Below, in pieces: positions 23,451 to 35,111 of a stretch of 64,000 nucleotides of DNA. Under the pieces are notes generated by a model, which was not told where the DNA came from, searched no databases, and was given only the letters and a program-made list of their open reading frames with translations. The translations under genes and the position numbers were made by a program. The stretch's first letter is position 1; every line of letters begins with the position of its first letter. Where the stretch lies: NCBI RefSeq assembly GCF_009727055.1, contig NC_052353.1, positions 42,881,734 through 42,945,733 on the forward strand. Direction: 5' to 3'. Source of the stretch: Benincasa hispida (taxonomy: Eukaryota; Streptophyta; Magnoliopsida; Cucurbitales; Cucurbitaceae).

Positions 23451-24863
23451 TGACAAGCTCGAAACTTACGTCATTAATAAAGTTTAAACTTGGTCAAAAG
23501 AAAATTTGTAAGTACCAAACTACTCCAATCACTACAAAGACGTAGTAATAGTGGTAAGTTTGTGTCGATCCGTAGAGAAGCATAATTTGTTTCATTAAGT
23601 TAATTTTCTAACTAGAGCAGTAAATGGGGGGTTTTGTATGGAAGAGATATAAGTGTGAAATTAAAATAAAAAGGTAAATGTATTCTAGAATAGGAGTCAA
23701 TCTAATTTCTAGAGCAAGAAACAGTTTCCTATGCAATTTCTTTCATTAGGCATTAATTAATTACACTGAATCTGTCAACCCTTCAACCTATTAAAAAATC
23801 TAATAGCCCAATTAGCCAAATCGATATTAAACCAAATTAGCCCTAATTTAATTTACAACTCTTTCTTCTTAGCGACATACAAGCTAAAATTGAATTTCAT
23901 TACGAAAATTGTTGAGACATACTATAAGCCAGAAAAGCCATATCTTATAGCATGATTTATTTGGAAAAGATTATATTACGGTATACATGCATTTGGTCAG
24001 AAAAACTCTAGACTTTACACATGAGATCCTAATATGCGCAACTACATCAATCAATATATGCATAGGCATTACAATTTTGCTAACAAGAATTTCAATAAAC
24101 TAATCTGTCAGATCAATTTATAAAAAATCCATTAAGAGTCAATCAAATCATCCTAAAGAATTCACAACAATTCAGTTAAGTTAATTATAAAACCTACATG
24201 AAAATAAACATAAGGCTCTTACTCAAAAGAAATTAGATAGAAGTTAACTCTTAATTCATAGACAAATCCGAGATACATATCCAATTCGTCGATTGCAACC
24301 AAAATAAAAAGAGAAACTAACCTAAAGATACTAAAATCTGAAGGGAAAGGAATAAGATTGAAGTTTAACTTCGGCCTTTATCAATTCAGCACCGAAAGAT
24401 TAGCATATTTTGACCAAAGAAGAAGGGAGGTATTTATAGAAATCATCGCAGTATTGCAACACTAGAAACTGCGTTGCAACGCTCGAAAAATAATGCCACT
24501 AGCATCAGGGAAATGTTGCAACGTTGGCGTTGCTGCTAACTCGGAGTGTTGTAGCGCTAGGAGTAGCGTTACAATGCTCCCCTGCACATCAGGCTATTGC
24601 CTTGCAGCATCAGGCAAGCATCGGGGCTTCGTATAAGGTGAGTGTAGCGACGCTAAAGCAGGGGCATTTTGGTCTTTTTGACTTTTTTGAAGCCTGGATA
24701 CTTAAATCAACTCTAAATTGCTCTAAATTAACCCCATTCTTCACCAAATGACCAATTCTACCTCTTCATTGCTCGATACCTACAAAATAGGAAAATAAAC
24801 ACATAAAATCAAATAAGAAACCATAATTAAGCTAGGAAAAATAGTTCTTTTTTAGAGCCATCA
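23451..24863 (-). mobile_element. Athila-related solo LTR, exact AGAGA duplication
   Basis: Minus strand TGATGGCTCTAAAAAAG at 24863 to GAGCTTGTCA at 23451. AGAGA occurs exactly at 23446-23450 and 24864-24868. Palindrome words, including GCGTTGCAACGC at 24471-24482, cluster at 24450-24660, just upstream (minus strand) of a TATA-like box near 24431-24439. No internal region. The host sequence continues on both sides. Confidence 0.9.
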
Positions 24864-25249
24864 AGAGATAAGAATTTTTTTTAAAATGGGTTGAAAATCA
24901 TGATCATGCTATTTAAACATACTCTCATGCAAACCTATCACAAAAGGAGTGCATCATCAACTACTCATCATAACAACCCAAGTAAGAGAGCAAACAAGCA
25001 ATTCAAGCACACAAACATCGTCCGAGCACAACGCTCAAGGACCCTAGCAATCACAATATACCCCACCCCTAACTTAAAATGATACATTGTCCCCAATGTA
25101 TCTCTAATCTAAACCCAATAAAATAAAACAGTCAAGGAAACAGAAAACCTCCCGTGATGACGTTTCCACACACGGGATGGTGGTAAGGGGGTTGGCTTAA
25201 ATTGATATTCTTCTTCTTTAGGGAAAAGAGAAAGAGCCTACAAAAGAAA
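24864..25249 (-). mobile_element. 3' untranslated region of the host element (part 3)
   Basis: Reverse complement matches about 36600-36900 of the related element, including the GATACATTGTCCCCAATGTA stretch. Non-coding. Confidence 0.7.
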
Positions 25250-26640
25250 AATAAGAAGTTAAACTAAAAAGCAGTAAAATTTTTCACCTGGCTTCCTCCA
25301 GGAAGGGCAAATTTTTAACATTGATTGCTCAACGTGACATGTCCCTTGTGAAGGTTCAAAGAAATTCCCGTATTTCTCTGGTTCATTCTTGGATGAGTGA
25401 ATATAGCCCGTTAAGACTATAAGGCTTCTCATCTTCTAAAGAGAACCAGACAGGTCGAATTTTTATTTTTTGGAATATGACAAAAAAGGTAAAAATGAAG
25501 AATCAAAAGACTCAAATGACCCAAGAGAGTTGAAACAAACAAAAGAATCAAACTCAAATGACCCAAGAGAGTCGAAACAAACAAAAGAATCAACAGACTC
25601 GTGAAGACTAGAGGAACAAAACTCAAATATGTACGAAATACCAGGAGATAGAATAGGGCGAGGTTTTTTTTTATCTCTAACTCTATCACTAGGATCTCAT
25701 CAGGTTTAGGCTTATAATCCTCTTTAACCTCGCAAACTGGCAAGCATGGAGTGAAGTCCTCATCATCACTGAAGTAGTAGCACTCCACAAGGAACTCTAC
25801 CTCTGAGGTACAGACGATGGGCTGCTTTGGCACGCTGTTCAATCTCTGCACGACCTCTATCAGTTGGGCAACATAGTCACTTAGACTGGACATGAATCTT
25901 TAGGAAGTGAATCTTGCTTCTTCACCGCATCGACATGGACTACCTTATGCTTCTGGGCCTCTAATAAATCCAAGGAATGGTCTGGCAATGACTCATCCGA
26001 CCTCCCAAATGAAGTTGTAAGCTGAGCAACAAGGTAACTCAGACTTTTCAAGTCAGTTCTAGACTATGCCTCGGGGCAAAGACTCTTCTGTTGAAAGCGC
26101 TTGAACTTTTGCTGCCTATGGAGGTTGTCCTACTGAAACTCAAAAACACTGTCAGCAAGCTTCATAACCAAAGCCTCTAAAGACATACCTGATCGTGAAG
26201 ACTGAGCATGAGTCAACTTGTGGTGCTGTGAAATCTTGGTCACCAAAGCTCTGTTGCCATCCTGAGTTTCCGTGGTCAAAAGACTCCTACATTCTAGGAT
26301 GATAAGACTCATAGTCAAAATAACCATAATACCCCTCCTCGTTAAATCCACATTCTGTTGGCATCCATTACAACCTCAGGCATGCTTGCGTTGGATGCCC
26401 CTCGAGTAGGCAACTCTTGCACACCTCTACTTGTTGTGAACTCCTTTCAATCAAGTGGCCAACTAAGGAAGTCAACTCGACGATGTGGTGTCTAAGCCCA
26501 ATTACCTCATCGTCAAAATCTACAACTTGGCCTTCAGACATCCAAGATGGATATGGAAATCCTATCATGCTTAAATGACACAAAATGAAAACAAATAAAA
26601 GCAAAAGAAACTTTAACTAAAAACTAACTATGAAAAAATA
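25250..26640 (-). pseudogene. gag-like protein of the non-autonomous element, broken
   Basis: Pieces in order on the minus strand: FDDEVIGLRHHIVELTSLVG (about 26525-26460), a CCHC knuckle CKSCLLEGHPTQAC (about 26420-26380; C-x2-C-x4-H-x4-C), TQDGNRALVTKISQHH, SGMSLEALVMKLAD (near 26190-26150), then SLSDYVAQLIEVVQRLNSVP and EVEFLVECYYFSDDEDFTPC (25893-25750). The knuckle and position after the primer-binding site suggest RNA binding in a particle, so gag is a reasonable inference. The same blocks recur at 35112-36620. No protease, polymerase or integrase follows. A 44-bp tandem duplication lies near 25500-25590. I do not know a named family for the acidic C-terminal block. Confidence 0.7.
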
Positions 26641-26647
26641 ATTGGCT

Positions 26648-26668
26648 TCCCCGATAACGATGCCAATT
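26648..26668 (-). other. Primer-binding site, tRNA-Asp type
   Basis: Minus strand reads ATTGGCATCGTTATCGGGGA directly after the LTR end, close to the TGGCGCCGTTGCCGGGGA complement of plant tRNA-Asp. Confidence 0.75.
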
Positions 26669-28737
26669 TGGTAGGCCTGGAGTTTACCGTCGCCCGTAAA
26701 CCCTTGCTACACAAATAATATTAATAAATCACCGAACAAACAACTTATACTAACTATTAGAGATGTCCACGGGGTAGGGCAGGGCCGAGCATGCCATTCC
26801 CCATCCCCGTCCCCACTCCCCATTTCATTTCCCATCCTCGTGAAATTCCCCATGGGGATCGGGGCGGGGATTCCCCACAGGGAATTCACGAGGATTGGGT
26901 TCCCCACGGGAAAATTTTCCACGTTTACCTTTTTTTCTTTTTTTGTAAAAAACCAATTAATTTAAATCATAATGTGAAACAAATTTTAATTAATTAATTA
27001 ACTTTAACACAAATTGTTTTTATGGTTAGTTTTACATGACAATTTGAATTTAAAGATAAATTACTTAAATTTTGGCCTAAAAAAGCTATTCAATTTTTTT
27101 TTAGTAGAAAGAAATAAATATAAATCAAATTATTTACATATATAATCTAAAATAAATATTCAATTTAAACATATTCATTATCTTTCCCAATAAATAATCA
27201 AATTTGAAATTTAAATGTTGTATTTATATAATAATAATAATAATAACAAAACATTAGATAACTATACTAAATAAATATATAGAAGCTTAATTAGGGCAGA
27301 GACGGGGAACGGGAGGGGGCGGGGGCGTGGCAGGGGTAAGGATGGGGAATGCATTCCCTGTCCCCATCCCTGTTTAGCTCACGGGGAATTTCTTCCACCA
27401 CTCCCTCTCGCATTCCCTGCTTAATCGGGGAATTCATGCCCTGTTCGGGGCGGGGCCTTCCCCATGGAAAAACTGGTCATCCTACTAACTGGTAGTATAA
27501 GAAGCAAGTTCGAGTTCCAACCTCAGGGATGCACAAAGGATTAGTTTGCGAAGCTCGTTTTTGGTAAGCGGTAAAATTGGGGGGGGGTACATGAAATAGA
27601 AAAAGTGCATAAAAGAAATAAAGTGCAAGAAAAGTAAAGATAGAAACGCAATTAGTCGAGATGTCCTAGCTCAGAGGAATGGGTTCACCCAATGTAATTA
27701 AGATCATTGAACCAACATAGGACTTAAACTTCTTGTTTATGCTTAGCCCAATTGATTGGAATCCCAACCAATGGTCCTTATTATCTAATTAATTGAAATG
27801 CACATAAAATGAAACCACTCAATACAAATTGATAAATTGCATTAAGTTCTAAAGATGACACGAAAATGAGTGTTTAACTTCCAACATGTAATTAAACATC
27901 GAATGTGGTTTCTCTTCAGGTTGATGAGAACAATACTATTCATTATAGACAATGAATTGCAAGCCTAACCAACCTATTGCTATCTTTGAGATTAACCTAT
28001 AATTAAATGTCACATATTACAAGTTATCTCAAAGCATTCAAATTACACAATAAAACCATTGGTTGTCAGTCAATAATAAAATCATGCAATTCATGAACAC
28101 AAAATTCGGTTTCAAACCCATAAACAAGTTCGTATACATCATAAAATAAGAATATCCCAAAATAGCATTGAGTTCCTTCGAATCCCTAAGCTAAAAAACC
28201 AAAATCTTACCTTCCCATGGAGGATGAAAAGATGTAATCCGACATCTGCTCAATTAACTACTAAAGAAACACCCAAAGAAGAAAGTTAATAGAGAAGAGA
28301 GGGGAAAATCAGCTTGAGGTCAAATGTGGGTGTCTGTCTCTACCCTAAAACGAAGAGACTTATTTATAGCAGTGGTCGCAGGGTTGCAACGCTACCCTGC
28401 CTCGAGCGTGCGTCCATCTCAAGTTAGTAGCATTGCAACGCTACATGTAGCGTTACAACACTACGTTGTTTCTTCATGGAATATACAGTTTTTTCCTTGT
28501 AGCATTGCACAATTTTCGGTTGAGCGTTGCAACGCTCCGTCTAGAGGCATTTTTGTTCTTTGACATCTTTTTGAAGTCTGGTTGCTCAAATTAGATCCTA
28601 ATTGCTCCAAATTAACCCCAAATAGTTCATAATGACTGATTCTACCTCCAAGATACTCAATACATTAAATAAACACATTAAACATATTAAAGACCTAGAA
28701 TTAAGAAGAGGAAAATAGCATAGTTTTTGTGCTATCA
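26669..28737 (-). repeat. 5' LTR of the 8379-28737 element
   Basis: Edges TGGTAGGCC (26669) and GTGCTATCA (28737). About 1.34 kb without the insertion at 26756-27482. Exact palindrome GAGCGTTGCAACGCTC at 28522-28537 and related words at 28380-28550, upstream (minus strand) of a TATA-like box near 28360-28368. Confidence 0.88.
26756..27482. mobile_element. GC-ended insertion, probable hAT-like or other non-autonomous element
   Basis: Both ends are very GC-rich runs of GGGGCGGGG and CCCATCCCC type, with an AT-rich core (26930-27290). The ends are roughly inverted (GATGTCCA near 26762; GATGACCA on the minus strand near 27480). TACTAACT occurs exactly at 26748-26755 and 27483-27490; the match extends to 13 bp with two mismatches. 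Eight bases fit hAT; 13 would fit a retroposon. No transposase is seen. Confidence 0.6.
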
Positions 28738-28938
28738 CTTGACTCCTTTGCGTTTGTTGGGGCAAGTAATCACTTAGAGCTACATTATGGCATTGTAGGG
28801 TCGCCAATTGTAAGTGAAGTGCTTCAATGGACACGGCCTGGAGTCTAATTTGTGCTTGGATGAATTGTTTGAGTTCATCCATGTTAGCTTGGGAAATAGG
28901 AGGTGTGGGTGCGTCAGGTAAGAGTGGTTGGGTTTGAC
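28738..28938 (-). pseudogene. Upstream half of the split ORF of the outer element
   Basis: Open on the minus strand from the edge of the Del-type LTR at 28938 through a Met at 28882 (MDELKQFIQAQIRLQ) to 28738, where the 8379-28737 element interrupts a codon. It is Gln/Leu-rich and probably helical (SIEALHLQLATLQCHN). The frame resumes at 8378 and ends at 8300. Its upstream end is also cut, by the Del element. I recognise no catalytic motif; the function is unknown. Confidence 0.55.
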
Positions 28939-31454
28939 TTTCAGACCCCCTCCCAGATTACCCTCCTAATCCATAAGAGAATGTCATGGCAGCAGTTACC
29001 ACCCTTTTGTGGCACCCACTATCTAATTAACAACCTTAGCCTGCTTACAGAACCCTGGAAACATATGCAACATACAACATACAAAGAGTACTCAAACAAA
29101 ACTTAACATAACCAGGATTCAACACACATCATATGTACATCACACTAAAAAATACAAAGTCTAATAGGTTCTAACATTCTTTTACAAATCCCTAATATGA
29201 ACAACACATATGTATAGACATTATCAAGAAAACACCTAAAACTTCTTTTCTACCTTTGAGCTTTAACTTGAGTCCTTGAGTGGTAGAGCAGTAGGGCAGC
29301 TAACTTTTAGGGAAATGACCGCTACCTAGGGGAAAAGGAAACCATTTGGAAAGAATGAGGTACTAGCCTAGTGAATGACTATAAAAACATATACACTTAC
29401 GCTGAAAATTTCCAAGTAAACTCATACTTAAAACTTTAAAACATAGAACAACTGGAAATCATTGAACATCTAGAAGCTTAGTTGAGAGAGAACCTTTCTG
29501 CTCAATCCCTCAATGTCAATCCTTAGTTGGTATGGAGTAATCTCAATACCACCAATGTTAACTTTACCTACATGCACGTGGTAATAACTAAGTATTGTCA
29601 TACTATAGGTACTATGACCCAGATATCTTCTCAAAGTCCTTCAGTATCGGGTTCCACATAATCATCATAAAAACTTACTCATTGAATTAAGCATATTTAA
29701 AAGCATAAGTAACATAAATCATATGCTTTAAACATCTTTATCATATACTTATGAAACATCTAATGCATGCTTTATAATATAAAGAATAGATATACTTAAA
29801 TCATGCTTTCATGGAACTTTAAACCAAGCATGTGTTAAGGAAACTCTAGAAAAATTGGTTTTCCTGGGAAACTATCATTTTCATTCTTAAAAATGAAAGC
29901 AACTATGAAAACTAGTCTCTTAAGTAAGACATGCGTGTTAAGCATTTAGAAAACACTTTGTTTGTCACTCACAACCTTGGGCATTCCTCTTAGGGTTGAT
30001 AAGCCTCCCCTATTGGTGTTAACCTTGAGGAAATGATAAACATGTTTGGTCAATGCTATTAGTCCCCAAGTGAGACCAACTCACTTAAACAAGCTTAACA
30101 TTTAACTTAAAACATCATCTTCCCATCTCAATGCATACCTACTCCATGTTCTCAACACGTAGAAACATCACTTAAACAAGTTTAACATTTAACTTACATT
30201 TAACTTAAAAAATCATATGCAACCAACAAGCCACCCTATGCATCAATGCACACTTCCTCACTCAATTGCATGCCTTAATGCACAACCAGCATGCCTGCGC
30301 TTAGTGCCTTGCATGCACACTCGTGCAGCCCTCACGCACAACCTTGCACATATCTTGCGCTCAACTTGCCCTTGCGTGCACATGCTATCTGGTTGATTTA
30401 GCTACCTACTTATTCAAACAAAAATTTCTAGATTCAACTTTGAGCTCGAATAACTCTTTTCCCAAAACTTTTCTTTGAAAATTTCCTTCTACAAACTTTT
30501 TTATAAATGTTTTAACTTGCTTATCTTAAAATTTGAGCTTAAAATTCTTCATAGTCTGACTGAAAACCTCCAATCCTCACCTCTGGCTTAGATTCATTTG
30601 AGAGCATAACCTTTTTGAAGAAATTTTTAGATTTCAACTTGATTCCTTAGGAATTATCTTTTGGCAGCCCAAGGACATCAACTAAATTGATCAACCTTTG
30701 TTTTGGCTCTAAGATCTCCCCTTTAGCATGAGTAAACTGACCAAACCGAGTTCATGAACTGAAGCTTCCTTTATATATAGTTGAGACTGTATGCTTCAAC
30801 TCAAGACCAAAGTGCCAGCTAGCCCACTAAGTGGGATTAATTCCTTTAACCTTGATAGTTGGCCCACTAAAGTGGGTGATTAAGCTGGAAGCTTCCTCTA
30901 ATCATTAATGCAAAGATCTTCAAGCCCTCATCACCGCAAGGCGCACTCGGTGCATGCGCACACACACTTGGCTAGTGCACGCCTCAGTGCTTTGTCCCAT
31001 GGTTATCCCATGGCATACTTGCTCGCACATCCTCACTAGCCAATGCACACTCACAGCCACATTACCTAAGGCAACCTTGCCCCTTGTCGTGCGTGTCCAT
31101 ACCCATCTAACCTCAACATGAGGCTTAGCCAGTGCATAGCCCATGCTTCAACACATGGCCTCCTCACCCTCGGCCAACACTTTAACGCCCTTTTCCATGC
31201 CTCAATGCATCCTAACCTCAAGATGCTTATGACTGCAACACTTAGCTTCCACACTTAGCCAAAATTTCGTACTAAGTGCTAACACTAATTTCAACCTGTG
31301 AGCCATAATCTCAACACTTAGAACATTTTCCTTCTTCTTCTATCATTCTCAAGCTTCTTCCCTACACGTATAATATTGTCACAAGCTTAGTCTCCATTAA
31401 CAAGTTAATTAACATACTTAAATAGGGAAAATACGGTTCGGAATTTATTAACCA
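28939..31454 (-). repeat. 3' LTR of the Del-like element
   Basis: Minus-strand start TGGTTAATAAATTCC at 31454, preceded by the purine tract ACCAAAAGG. The left end aligns with 40236 (one base changed in the terminal dinucleotide). About 2.5 kb. A TATATATA-type box lies near 30770-30777. The region 30230-31150 is rich in repeated TGCATGC, GCACAC and GCCTTGCAT words, a degenerate low-complexity section. Confidence 0.7.
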
Positions 31455-31659
31455 CCTTTTGGTAGAGCGTTGCTTAAGTAGGGTGTTGCTTAAGATCAAT
31501 GGCAATTACATGAGTACTTGGACTTCAGTTTATTGGATTTAGTCTTTACAAGTGTCATTTACATATTCAACAACATTTTTATTGAATAAATGTCAATGGT
31601 ACAATCATAATCCTTGCTAAGCTCTAACATGCTTTACCTGGATGGTACTCAATGGTACA
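31455..31659 (-). mobile_element. Deletion scar between RNase H and the polypurine tract
   Basis: A roughly 35-bp word (TCAATGGTACAATCATAATC...) from the RNase H end occurs at 31593 and again at 31649, 56 bp apart. Integrase should follow here but only about 200 bp separate RNase H from the LTR. Confidence 0.55.
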
Positions 31660-32960
31660 ATCATAATCCTTGATAAGCTCTAACCATCTTCTCTATCTTA
31701 AGTTTAGCTCCTTTTGATAAAAACTATACTTTAAGCTCTTATGATCAGTGAATATGTGACAAAGCTCACCAAACAAATAATGCCTCCACAGTTTCAGAGC
31801 TAAAACTATAGTTGTTAACTCCAGATCATGATTAGGGTAGTTACACTTATGCTTCTTTAACTGACAAGAAGCATATGCCACTATCCTACCTTCTTGCATT
31901 AGAACACATCCCAGACCTTGTCAGGATGTATCACAATAAATCTTAAACTATCTACCTGGAGTAGAAAGAGTTAGTATCGATGCAAGCACTAGTTTTCACT
32001 TCAACTCTTTGAAACTACGTTCACATTCAAGAGACCATTCAAACCTCACATCTTTCTTGGTAAGGTTAGTTAATGGAAGAGCTATCTTGGAAAAGCCTTC
32101 CACAAATCTCCTGGAATAACCTGTTAGTCCAAGAAAAATATATACCTTAGATATAGTAGTAGGTTGCTCCAATTCACTATCGCTTTTTTTTTTTTCTGGG
32201 GATCTACACCACCCCAAAAACACAACCTGATCCAGCAAGAAATCAGACTTACTAAACTTAGCATACAACATCTTTTCTCGTAATGTCTGCAGCACCGTCT
32301 TCAAATGTTCCTTATGCTTTTCCCTACTACCTGAATATACTAAAATGTCATCAATAAAAACAATTACAAACTTATCCAGATAGGGATGAAATATTCTATT
32401 CATTAAGTCCATGAATACTGCAGGGGCATTCGTCAAACCAAATGGCATCACTAAGAACTCATAGTGCCCATATCTTGTTTTAAAAGTAGTCTTAGGGACA
32501 TCTGCTTCTTTCACCTTCAACTGATGTTATCCTAATCTCAAGTCTATCTTAGAAAACACTGTGGTCCCCTTTAACTAGTCAAAGAGATAATTGATATAGC
32601 GTAAAGGATATTTCTTCCTGATCGTCACCTTGTTCAACTGCCTGTAGTCTATACATAACCTAAGAATGTCATCCTTTTTCTTTACAAATAAAATTGGTGC
32701 TCCCTAAGGTGACACACTGAGTTTAATGTACCCCTTATCTACTAATTCCTATAACTGCATCTTCAACTCTTTTAACTCAACTCGTGCCATCCTATACGAG
32801 GCCTAAGAAATAAGGGCTGTACCTGAATTCAAATCAATGGTAAACTCAAATTCCTTGTCAGGTGGCAAGCCTGAAAACTCCTCAGGAAACACATATAGAA
32901 ACTCCTGCACAACTGGACATCTTCTGGCTCAACTTCTTATCTTGTGAAATAACTAAATGT
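31660..32960 (-). pseudogene. Reverse transcriptase-RNase H (Del-like), broken
   Basis: From about 32930 leftwards: [15 protein letters not shown], then [22 protein letters not shown], then the long open frame 32520-31996 with [19 protein letters not shown] and the catalytic [13 protein letters not shown] (FIDD). RNase H follows at 31899-31693 with [20 protein letters not shown] and [10 protein letters not shown]. Stops occur in the N-terminal part and a shift near 32190-32170 follows a T-run. Enough remains to place it near the Del/Tekay chromoviruses. The protein would make element DNA from RNA and remove the RNA strand. Confidence 0.9.
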
Positions 32961-33242
32961 GCCAGATAGGCAACACATCCTTTGCTCAAAAACTTCCTAG
33001 CTTTAACTGTGGATATTAACTATTAAGAAGAAGTCTTTTGCATCCAACAAATACTATCTCCTTCTCACTTGGCCTCCTAAACACTAGCTCTTTCTTAAAA
33101 AATTCAACAGAGGCATAATACTTACTCAGGAAATCCATGCCTAGAATAGCATCAAATTCAAGTAACTATAAACGAATCAGATCAGCCAGTAAACTCTGGT
33201 TTTCAATGACTATTTCACAGTTCCTATAATATTCTCACACTA

Positions 33243-33449
33243 CTAAAACATCTCAATAGTTGTAGAAATAAACAACTCATCAGGCATGCTCCCAAGCATC
33301 CTATCTATATCCAATGCAAACATGCTCGAAATGAATGAATGCGTAGCACTAGGATCTAATAACACATAAGCTGACTGGTTAAATAATATAACTCTACCCA
33401 TTGCAACTTCTGGAGTCTTCTCTGCTTCTTGGTAGGTCACTAAATACAC
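33243..33449 (-). pseudogene. Protease (Del-like) with damaged active site
   Basis: Frame contains SAYVLLDPSATHSFISSMFA. In this family the active site is normally D-S-G-A-T-H-S-F; here S-G has become P-S, so activity should be lost while the flanking ATHSFIS is kept. About 68 codons are open from an internal Met; the region between this and the reverse transcriptase (32960-33242) carries stops. Confidence 0.8.
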
Positions 33450-33469
33450 TCTACCCTGTTACTAAGGTC

Positions 33470-33724
33470 GTCCTACTACCCCTTTCTGCTTGGATCCATT
33501 GGAACCCCCACCTCTAGCTCTAGTTTTTTTTAGCTGATCCACTATATGAGAAATCACTTTTTGTTCTGCCTACACTACATGAACTAATTGAGGACAGTCT
33601 TTCTTGAATTGACCTACCTTTTCAGTCTGGAAACAGATGTTCCTTTCACTTTAACATGTCCCCGAATGATGTTTACCATAGTTCACACATGGGGGTTTCC
33701 TGACTATACTAGTGATAGACTTAC
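33470..33724 (-). pseudogene. gag C-terminus with altered CCHC knuckle (Del-like)
   Basis: Minus-strand translation at about 33690-33655 gives CVNYGKHHSGTC, a C-x2-C-x4-H-x4-C knuckle whose second Cys is Tyr. Further on are Arg/Gly-rich residues typical of the gag-protease linker. The upstream part of gag continues beyond the nested element at 39160. Confidence 0.75.
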
Positions 33725-35012
33725 TGGTAACACCGAAAATGTGCTATTTCTCTCTGCTTAATTCTCGATCGTTACTACGTTTGATGTGTTTATTTGATGA
33801 TTTGTAGGTGTCGAGCATCTTGGAGGTGGAATCGGTTGTTATGAGCTATTTGGGGTTAATTTGGAGCAATTAGAGCTAATTTATGCAACCGGGCTTCAAA
33901 GGGACGTGAATGGATGAAAACACCCCTAGACGGAGCATTGCAATGCTCAGACGAGCGTTGCACAATGCTATAAGGCAGCAATTGCTCGTATTGGACGAAA
34001 CTGGGAAGTATTGCAATGTTGCGAACATGATAACGGACACACGCACTAGGCAGCATTGCAACGCTGCGACCAACCTCTATATATAGCAATCTTCATTTTA
34101 GGTCAAATTAGGAAACCCACCATCAGCTCTTAGTCGATTTTCCCTTTCTTTTCCCTCATTCACTTGTATTTTGGGGCATTTCTTTAGTAATTAATCGAGT
34201 AATGCCAGATTCTAACTTCTCATCCCCCATGGGAAGGTAAGATTTTGGTTTCTTAGTTTAGGAGTTAAGAGGAACTCGCTGTACTTTTTGAGATTTTAAT
34301 TTAATGATTTATTGGAACTCGTTTATGGGTTTTTATCTGAATCTATATAATTTTGATTGTTGATTACCACCCGATAATTTTATCATGTAGTTTTAATGTT
34401 TTTGAGATTGCCTTGTAATATCTGACACGTATTTGTAGGATAATCCCATTAGAAGAAATAGGTTTGTTAAACAAAAAGGACTGTTCCTAGCAACCTAGAG
34501 AAAAACCGCATTGATTGTTTAATTAGACATTGGAAATTAGCATTCATCTTAGCGTAATCCCTAGATCTTAATACAATTTGTTAATTTTTATGAAGCAGAT
34601 TCATTTTCTGTGCATTTTGACTAATTAAATAATTAAGACCATTGATTGAGATCTTGATCAATTGGGCAAAGCATAAACAAAGAATTTAAGTCATAAGTTG
34701 GGTCGATGATCTAAATTACATTGGACAAATCAATTCCTCTAAACTAAGACATCTCGGTTAATTGCACTTCTGTCTTGACTTTTTTTGGATTTTTGTTTTC
34801 ATGCACGTTCAATTATCCCAACTTACCAATCCCTCTTCATTTATCACTTTAACTGAAAACAAACTTGATGAACTAATCTTTCGTGCTTCCCTGAGGCTCG
34901 AACCCAGAATTTTCGCTTGTACTACCAATTATTATAAATAGTTCGTTCAGTGATTTATAAATATTATTTGTATAGCAAGGATTTGGGAGCGACACCAAAA
35001 ACCTTGTTATCA
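33725..35012 (+). repeat. 5' LTR of the 33725-39159 element
   Basis: TGGTAACACCGAAAATGTGC to CCTTGTTATCA. Exact palindrome GAGCATTGCAATGCTC at 33933-33948, others to about 34070, then a TATATATAG box near 34076-34085. No introns or coding frames seen. Confidence 0.88.
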
Positions 35013-35034
35013 AATTGGCGTTGTTGCCGGGGAG
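35013..35034 (+). other. Primer-binding site, tRNA-Asp type
   Basis: AATTGGCGTTGTTGCCGGGG follows the LTR end; it differs by a small change from TGGCGCCGTTGCCGGGGA, the complement of plant tRNA-Asp 3' end. Confidence 0.85.
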
Positions 35035-35111
35035 ACCAATTAGTTCTTCTTAGTTAGTTTTAGTTAAAGATTATTTTGCTTTAATTTGTTTTCTTCTAAT
35101 GTCAGTTAAAC

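Larger units (their letters stand above)
8379..28737 (-). mobile_element. Non-autonomous Athila-related gypsy element with nested insertions
   Basis: Reading on the minus strand, the 5' LTR is 26669-28737, then a tRNA-Asp-type primer-binding site, a gag-like coding region (25250-26640), a long 3' untranslated region in pieces (24864-25249, 23154-23450, 20551-21105), a decayed polypurine tract next to the nested insertion and the 3' LTR at 8379-9768. The element is flanked by an exact 5-bp duplication CTTGA (8374-8378 and 28738-28742), which sits in an ORF that resumes in frame. Four foreign insertions lie inside: 9796-20550, 21106-23153, 23451-24863 and 26756-27482. No protease, reverse transcriptase or integrase of its own is visible. 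Confidence 0.85.
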
